From Bacteroidia bacterium (GTDB taxonomy: Bacteria > Bacteroidota > Bacteroidia > NS11-12g > UBA955): 10,307 bases of DNA. Position 1 is the first letter of the stretch; the number at the start of each line of letters is the position of its first letter. Shown piece after piece: positions 7,010 to 10,307 of this stretch. The stretch is from the NCBI GenBank assembly GCA_023258655.1, contig JALQWO010000048.1:1-10307 (forward strand), read 5' to 3'. The position numbers were made by a program, and so were the translations under genes. The notes under the pieces are model-generated. The model saw only the letters and a list, made by a program, of their open reading frames with translations. It was not told the origin of the DNA and searched no databases.

Positions 7010-9111
7010 AAGACATTGTAACGCAAACCTGCGTACACGGTGCGACCGTTTGTAGGTCCCCAAGCGTACCCCGCATCAAAATTCCTGCTTGATGGTATTT
7101 CCCAGTTCATTACAGGATGGTGATTTTTCACGTTACCCAAGTTTTCGCAGCCAAAATACCATTCAAAGGAGGCACTCATTACCTTGCGTATTTGTGCATT
7201 CAGTACAAGATAATTTGGACTAAATCCCGGGTGTTTGGCGTGATTTACAGAGGAAAAATAGGGCAATCTTTTGCGGCTATTGAACTGCGTAATAATATCG
7301 AAATACCATTTGTTTCGTGTGTTGTACTGCATGACAAACAAGGCCCTATGCACCGACTGTAATGGCTGCTGCATGAATTGGCTGTCAAGCCAAACCCGAG
7401 AATCAATCCAACGATAACTCAGTTTGTAACTCCATCGGCGGTGGAAGTATGCCGCGAAATCTATTTGGGCAGTTCGGGTTCGTCCAGCTTGCGATCCACC
7501 TACAGAATGAACGAATACATCGTTCTCCGTAGCATCCCTGTCCACCACAATTTGTGATAAGAACCGAGTTTCAAATACATCAGCATTCAGGGTAGCAGGG
7601 TAGCCCATCGACATGAAATTTCCGAGGTAACTCAGACCGTAGTTCCATGCTTTTTCTTGAGGCATCCACTGACCACGGATCAATTGGTTTTGTGCAATAT
7701 GTAAGGTCCGCCCGTTGATGAATTGTGGTAGGTGCTCAGCCAAGAAATAACTACTTCTGCGAGCTATTCCCCCTTGAACATTGATACGATGCTGTTTATT
7801 AATACTCCATTTTACATGTAATCGTGGTGTGGCGTAAATGCCATAGACAGAGTGCCAATCACCGCGCATGCCGATGACAGCCGATAATTTCTCACCTTCA
7901 ATGGTGTATTCACCGAAAGCGCCTGCTGTTTTCTGCCAACCATTTAATCGAAAACTATCTCCGTTTGTGTTGGTCAATGTCTCATCGAGCCTACTGCCTA
8001 AAACCGATATGCCCAATTTGAGGTTGGCATCATTTTTTTCGGGCATTTGGTAGATGCTGCTATAATAAATTCTGTCTTCAGTGCCCAAATATTGACGGTT
8101 TTGTAGTGAGTTCAGGGTAGATAGTATGCGATGCTGGGAGACATTGAAAATATTGCCCAAACTTCGATCGCCACTTTCCGATAGAAATATGCCCAGTTTG
8201 CCGTAAACTTCTCGGTGCTCTTCAGTAAAATCGAACTGCATGGCACCAACTTCTTGGCTAATATCACTCAGTGAACCATCTGCAAGTGTCCCACCGCGTT
8301 TGTTGTCCTTGTAGCCCAAGAAACCCAATTGTCCCTCCGCTTTTTTACCGGGAATTTGGGTGTGGTTACCTACCAAGAATCGTTGGGTGAGCGGCATGTC
8401 TGCCATTCCATCTTTACCCATGTCGGTTGTTCGATATTGTCCCCCAGAATGCAGATAGGTATGTGAAATAGCGCGGTTGGCGATCACGGATTTTAAAATG
8501 GCATTGGCTTCGGCCCTGGCTTGGTGGTTGCTGTAGGCATTAAAAAACAACTTGGGATCTTTGCTATCTGCCTTCATTTGGTAGTTTAACCCACCCGTCA
8601 ATCCATCAGCACCCAGCGTGGCTGAACCTGCGCCTTTGGCCAATTGAACCGCAGACACCATGGGACCTGGGATGTTGCTTAAGCCATTCAAAGTGGCCAA
8701 TCCATTGATGCCAGGTATGTTTTCGCGCGACATGAGAACGTACTTGCCCGCCAACCCCAACATCTCAACCTGCTTGATCCCTGAAACACCATCAGCATTG
8801 CTAACTTCAACGGTGTTACTCAATTCGAAACTCTCAGACAGCGTGCAGCACGCCGCTTTTTTAAATTCAGTCTCGGTCAATACCTCGGTGAGTCCAACTC
8901 CTTTACCATTAAAATGGGCTCCGCGTTCTTTTCGGATGTTCAGGGTAGAAAGGGTGTCAATGTCGTTTGTGTCGCGGCCCCGCTGTTTATCTTGAATTAC
9001 AGAAGCTCCATTAATGGATGGTTTGCTTGTGTTTTGCGCGATAATCGGTTGAGGGCAGAGAAATATTCCAAGGACACAGATCGCAGTGATTAGTGAATAT
9101 GGGGTCCCCAT
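7006..9111 (-). CDS. TonB-dependent outer-membrane receptor of a metal-handling operon
   Basis: This is a 701-aa outer-membrane receptor. It has a signal peptide (LITAICVLGIFLCPQPIIA, cut near residue 26), a short ~47-residue linker, a plug domain (about 75-185; GLAGKYVLMSRENIPGING, GAGSATLGADGLTGGLNY), then a beta-barrel ending in AGLRYNVF with the terminal Phe typical of barrel proteins. The plug begins KKAACCTLSESFE, with adjacent C88-C89. I recognise the CCxLSESFE pattern from Bacteroidota receptors encoded beside HMA-domain proteins. The carboxypeptidase-D-like N-terminal domain common in such receptors is absent, so it is shorter than usual. It is not SusC-like and has no SusD partner. 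Its start overlaps the end of the HMA gene by 22 bp. The ligand is probably copper or another soft metal, or a metal complex; this is inference from neighbours and Cys content. Confidence 0.88.
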   Translation of the reverse strand: MGTPYSLITAICVLGIFLCPQPIIAQNTSKPSINGASVIQDKQRGRDTNDIDTLSTLNIRKERGAHFNGKGVGLTEVLTETEFKKAACCTLSESFELSNTVEVSNADGVSGIKQVEMLGLAGKYVLMSRENIPGINGLATLNGLSNIPGPMVSAVQLAKGAGSATLGADGLTGGLNYQMKADSKDPKLFFNAYSNHQARAEANAILKSVIANRAISHTYLHSGGQYRTTDMGKDGMADMPLTQRFLVGNHTQIPGKKAEGQLGFLGYKDNKRGGTLADGSLSDISQEVGAMQFDFTEEHREVYGKLGIFLSESGDRSLGNIFNVSQHRILSTLNSLQNRQYLGTEDRIYYSSIYQMPEKNDANLKLGISVLGSRLDETLTNTNGDSFRLNGWQKTAGAFGEYTIEGEKLSAVIGMRGDWHSVYGIYATPRLHVKWSINKQHRINVQGGIARRSSYFLAEHLPQFINGRTLHIAQNQLIRGQWMPQEKAWNYGLSYLGNFMSMGYPATLNADVFETRFLSQIVVDRDATENDVFVHSVGGSQAGRTRTAQIDFAAYFHRRWSYKLSYRWIDSRVWLDSQFMQQPLQSVHRALFVMQYNTRNKWYFDIITQFNSRKRLPYFSSVNHAKHPGFSPNYLVLNAQIRKVMSASFEWYFGCENLGNVKNHHPVMNWEIPSSRNFDAGYAWGPTNGRTVYAGLRYNVF

Positions 9112-9479
9112 TCGTCGTCGTCTTGTCGATACTTACAACAATCGGGTAAACTCTCGTATACCACATTACTTGCCTTTACCTTTTCTGTGTCATGTCCTAC
9201 CATCGCAACCATGTTATGCAACTGGATTTCTTCCAATTTGCGTGGATCATAAGTGACAGTGAGGATTTTATTGTCGAGGTTAAAAATGGCTTTGTATACA
9301 CCTTTCTTGTCGAGGGCGTTCTCAATGCGGTCTTTACACTGCCCACAATTGGCTTCAACCGCGAAGCTCACGGTGGTCTTTTTCAAGGGTTTGGGCTCTT
9401 TTGAGAACCTTTGGTTTGATGCGATTCCTGCGACACTCAATAGCATCGCCACGAGGATTAATGTTGTTTTTTGTTTCAT
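9090..9479 (-). CDS. Exported HMA (heavy-metal-associated) domain protein with C-terminal CC motif
   Basis: This 129-aa protein has a signal peptide (MKQKTTLILVAMLLSVAGIA) and then a single HMA ferredoxin-like domain (about 34-100) with the metal-binding loop A-N-C45-G-Q-C48. The family's MxCxxC is retained except that Ala replaces Met two residues before the first Cys. Strand FNLDNKILTVTYDP and helix EIQLHNMVAMVGHDTE complete the fold. The tail YESLPDCCKY has adjacent C114-C115 and ends in PHIH, giving a second possible metal site. HMA domains carry Cu(I) and similar ions between proteins. The signal peptide places this one in the periplasm, able to receive metal from the receptor encoded directly downstream. 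The last codons overlap the receptor start by 22 bp, pointing to co-translation. Metal identity cannot be told from sequence. Confidence 0.88.
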   Translation of the reverse strand: MKQKTTLILVAMLLSVAGIASNQRFSKEPKPLKKTTVSFAVEANCGQCKDRIENALDKKGVYKAIFNLDNKILTVTYDPRKLEEIQLHNMVAMVGHDTEKVKASNVVYESLPDCCKYRQDDDEWGPHIH

Positions 9480-9498
9480 GGTTATTTTTTGGGTTTGA

Positions 9499-9539
9499 AT
9501 AATTTGATAAATCGATTTTTTACGATGATATCAAATTAT
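9499..9539. repeat. Perfect 11-bp inverted repeat at the HYC_CC_PP/HMA gene junction
   Basis: ATAATTTGATA at 9499-9509 is repeated as its exact reverse complement at 9529-9539, with a 19-nt gap. Inside the gap ATCG (9511-9514) and CGAT (9523-9526) form a second nested 4-bp pair around a T-rich loop. The right arm covers the last two codons and the TGA stop of the minus-strand HYC_CC_PP gene. In the RNA this could form one long imperfect hairpin about 20 nt upstream of the HMA start. No U-run follows it, so it is not a standard terminator. It could be an operator, an mRNA processing or stability element, or an attenuator. Confidence 0.55.
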
Positions 9540-9956
9540 CCATACGCACAACACGTCCTGATTTGGGTTTAATTCACCCGACTTGGGAGGGTGCTTACCC
9601 ACTGATACCCAAAGACTTTGATGGGATGGACGTGACAATGAAACTTCGGAAACGCGATTCCATGCTGGAGAATATGCCTGAATCGATTTCTGTAATTTGA
9701 ATTGGATGGGAGAAACGGGCAGGGGAGACAGCGCAAAGAAATAAGCACTGGTACAACAAGGGTTTTCCTCCATGCTCGGCGTGGATTTTCTACTGCAGCA
9801 TCCTTTTGAAGTATCCGCGGTTTTAAAGGTTTCTACATGGCAGTCTTTTTCCCAAATATGGGCGCCATCTTCCTCACAAATGTGATACGCCATTTGAGCA
9901 GCGCCGCTTGAAAGCAGCACCAAAATCATGGTCAAAAAAGTCATGAATTTGCGCAT
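9531..9956 (-). CDS. HYC_CC_PP-family-like exported cysteine-rich protein
   Basis: From the ATG at 9956 this is a 141-aa protein. An in-frame GTG at 9962 overlaps the -7 promoter element and is not favoured. It has a signal peptide (MRKFMTFLTMILVLLSSGAA), then H25-I-C27, a Cys/His-rich stretch with C39-H40, C53-C54 and C67-C68, a region without obvious motifs, a KHPPKSGEL segment, and a hydrophobic end VLCVWII. The order (H-x-C just after the signal, CC pairs, PP near the C-terminus, short hydrophobic end) fits the Bacteroidota family named HYC_CC_PP. Members are commonly encoded next to TonB-dependent receptors and HMA proteins, as here. The function of the family is not established. A metal-binding role in the envelope is inferred from its Cys/His content and its place as first gene of this operon. 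Confidence 0.72.
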   Translation of the reverse strand: MRKFMTFLTMILVLLSSGAAQMAYHICEEDGAHIWEKDCHVETFKTADTSKGCCSRKSTPSMEENPCCTSAYFFALSPLPVSPIQFKLQKSIQAYSPAWNRVSEVSLSRPSHQSLWVSVGKHPPKSGELNPNQDVLCVWII

Positions 9957-9961
9957 CAACA

Positions 9962-9969
9962 CAAAGTTA
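9962..9969 (-). promoter_or_regulatory. Bacteroidota-type -7 promoter element for the metal-handling operon
   Basis: On the minus strand TAACTTTG (plus-strand 9962-9969) matches TAnnTTTG at every fixed base. It ends 5 nt before the ATG at 9956. I see no clear TTTG -33 element 19-21 nt upstream. Its position would make the transcript start at or next to the start codon, and it argues against the upstream GTG as the start. Function is inferred. Confidence 0.4.
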
Positions 9970-10019
9970 GAGAATTTTCCAATCCATTGCTGAATTGTTT
10001 GTATTATCGCATTTCAATC

Positions 10020-10307
10020 ATGAACTGGCGTAATTTATTTAGGGTAAAAACAGATTTTCCCGTCGATCAAGAAAAAGGTGCTTTGAAGCGCGTGTTGGGG
10101 GTGCGTGATTTGACCTTTTTTGGTATTGCCGCAATCATTGGAGCGGGTATTTTCAGTTCAATCGGAAAAGCCTGTGCCGATGGTGGACCCGCCAGTGTTT
10201 ATTTGATTGTAATTTGTGGGGTGGCTTGCGCTTTTGCGGCGTTATGTTATGCGGAATTTGCCTCAAGGATACCTGTCTCTGGAAGTGCCTACACCTATGC
10301 TTATGCT
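10020..10307 (+). CDS. APC-family amino acid permease, N-terminal part (3' truncated by window)
   Basis: The frame opens with ATG at 10020 and stays open for 96 codons to the window end. The cytoplasmic start (NWRNLFRVK...GALKRVLGVRDLTFFG) leads into the first membrane helix with IAAIIGAGIFSS, the unwound, substrate-binding GAGIF loop of the APC superfamily. A second helix, VYLIVICGVACAFAALCYAEF, is followed by ASRIPVSGSAYTYAYA, the next conserved segment. This pattern is closest to the cationic amino acid transporter group (YfnA/CAT-like), which imports amino acids with protons or by exchange. Substrate cannot be judged from the fragment. The gene is divergent from the HYC_CC_PP gene across a 63-bp gap. 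I see no convincing plus-strand -7 element in it. Basic N-terminal residues before the first helix support this start. Confidence 0.9.
   Translation, partial: MNWRNLFRVKTDFPVDQEKGALKRVLGVRDLTFFGIAAIIGAGIFSSIGKACADGGPASVYLIVICGVACAFAALCYAEFASRIPVSGSAYTYAYA

Noticed and set aside
7018..7036. Hairpin ACGCA-AACC-TGCGT as a terminator at the convergent operon ends
   Set aside because: The stem is short, lies within conserved receptor codons, and has no T-run directly after it on either strand.
8660..8995. 111-aa plus-strand reading frame antisense to the receptor
   Set aside because: No recognisable motif. It mirrors conserved receptor plug coding sequence on the other strand.
9499..9506. TAnnTTTG-like element in the HYC_CC_PP/HMA junction
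   Set aside because: TAATTTG has one base too few between TA and TTTG. It is explained by the inverted repeat arm instead.
9957..9962. GTG start six bases upstream for the HYC_CC_PP-like gene
   Set aside because: The GTG overlaps the -7 promoter element and adds only two residues. The ATG at 9956 gives a normal signal peptide.
9994..10009. Plus-strand promoter for the amino acid permease (ATTGTTTG or TATTATCG)
   Set aside because: Each differs from TAnnTTTG at two fixed positions and no well-spaced -33 element is present.

Overview
The window is about 10.3 kb of a Bacteroidota chromosome, of moderate GC by eye. The phylum call rests on several independent signs: a Bacteroidota-type DnaX tail, a CcmD-like/CcmE(Cys)/large CcmF set, a DUF2520 Rossmann protein, a TonB receptor with an HMA protein and an HYC_CC_PP-type protein, and TAnnTTTG-type -7 promoter elements. 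The sequence alone does not fix the genus. No RNA genes, insertion sequences, phage genes or CRISPR arrays were seen.

Layout. Positions 2-610 (+) hold the 3' end of dnaX (DNA polymerase III gamma/tau). A 53-bp gap with a good -7 promoter element follows. Then comes a six-gene plus-strand operon (664-7009): proline dehydrogenase, ccmC with a large N-terminal insertion, a 55-codon ccmD-like gene, ccmE, ccmF, and a Rossmann/DUF2520 protein. All five junctions in this operon are 4-base ATGA stop/start overlaps. The operon ends by sharing a palindromic TTAA with the stop codon of the convergent minus-strand operon.

The minus-strand operon (9956-7006) reads in the order HYC_CC_PP-like cysteine-rich exported protein, exported HMA metal-binding protein, TonB-dependent receptor. 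A perfect 11-bp inverted repeat sits over the end of its first gene. The operon is divergent from an APC-family amino acid permease (10020 onward) that runs off the window.

How the genes fit together. The ccm genes form a cytochrome c maturation module that handles haem on the periplasmic side. CcmC loads haem onto CcmE, the CcmD-like protein assists, and CcmF attaches haem to apocytochrome. CcmE carries the Cys form of the haem-binding motif (CxxxY), the variant known from reduced System I ('I*') pathways. No ccmA, ccmB, ccmG or ccmH lies in the window. Proline dehydrogenase feeds electrons into the respiratory chain, so its coupling to cytochrome c maturation is plausible but inferred. The minus-strand operon looks like an envelope metal-handling module, probably for copper or another soft metal: all three proteins carry adjacent Cys pairs. 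The strongest candidates for something under-described are the extra periplasmic domain inside CcmC, the shared CC motifs of the metal operon, and two promoters placed so close to the ATG that their mRNAs would be nearly leaderless.
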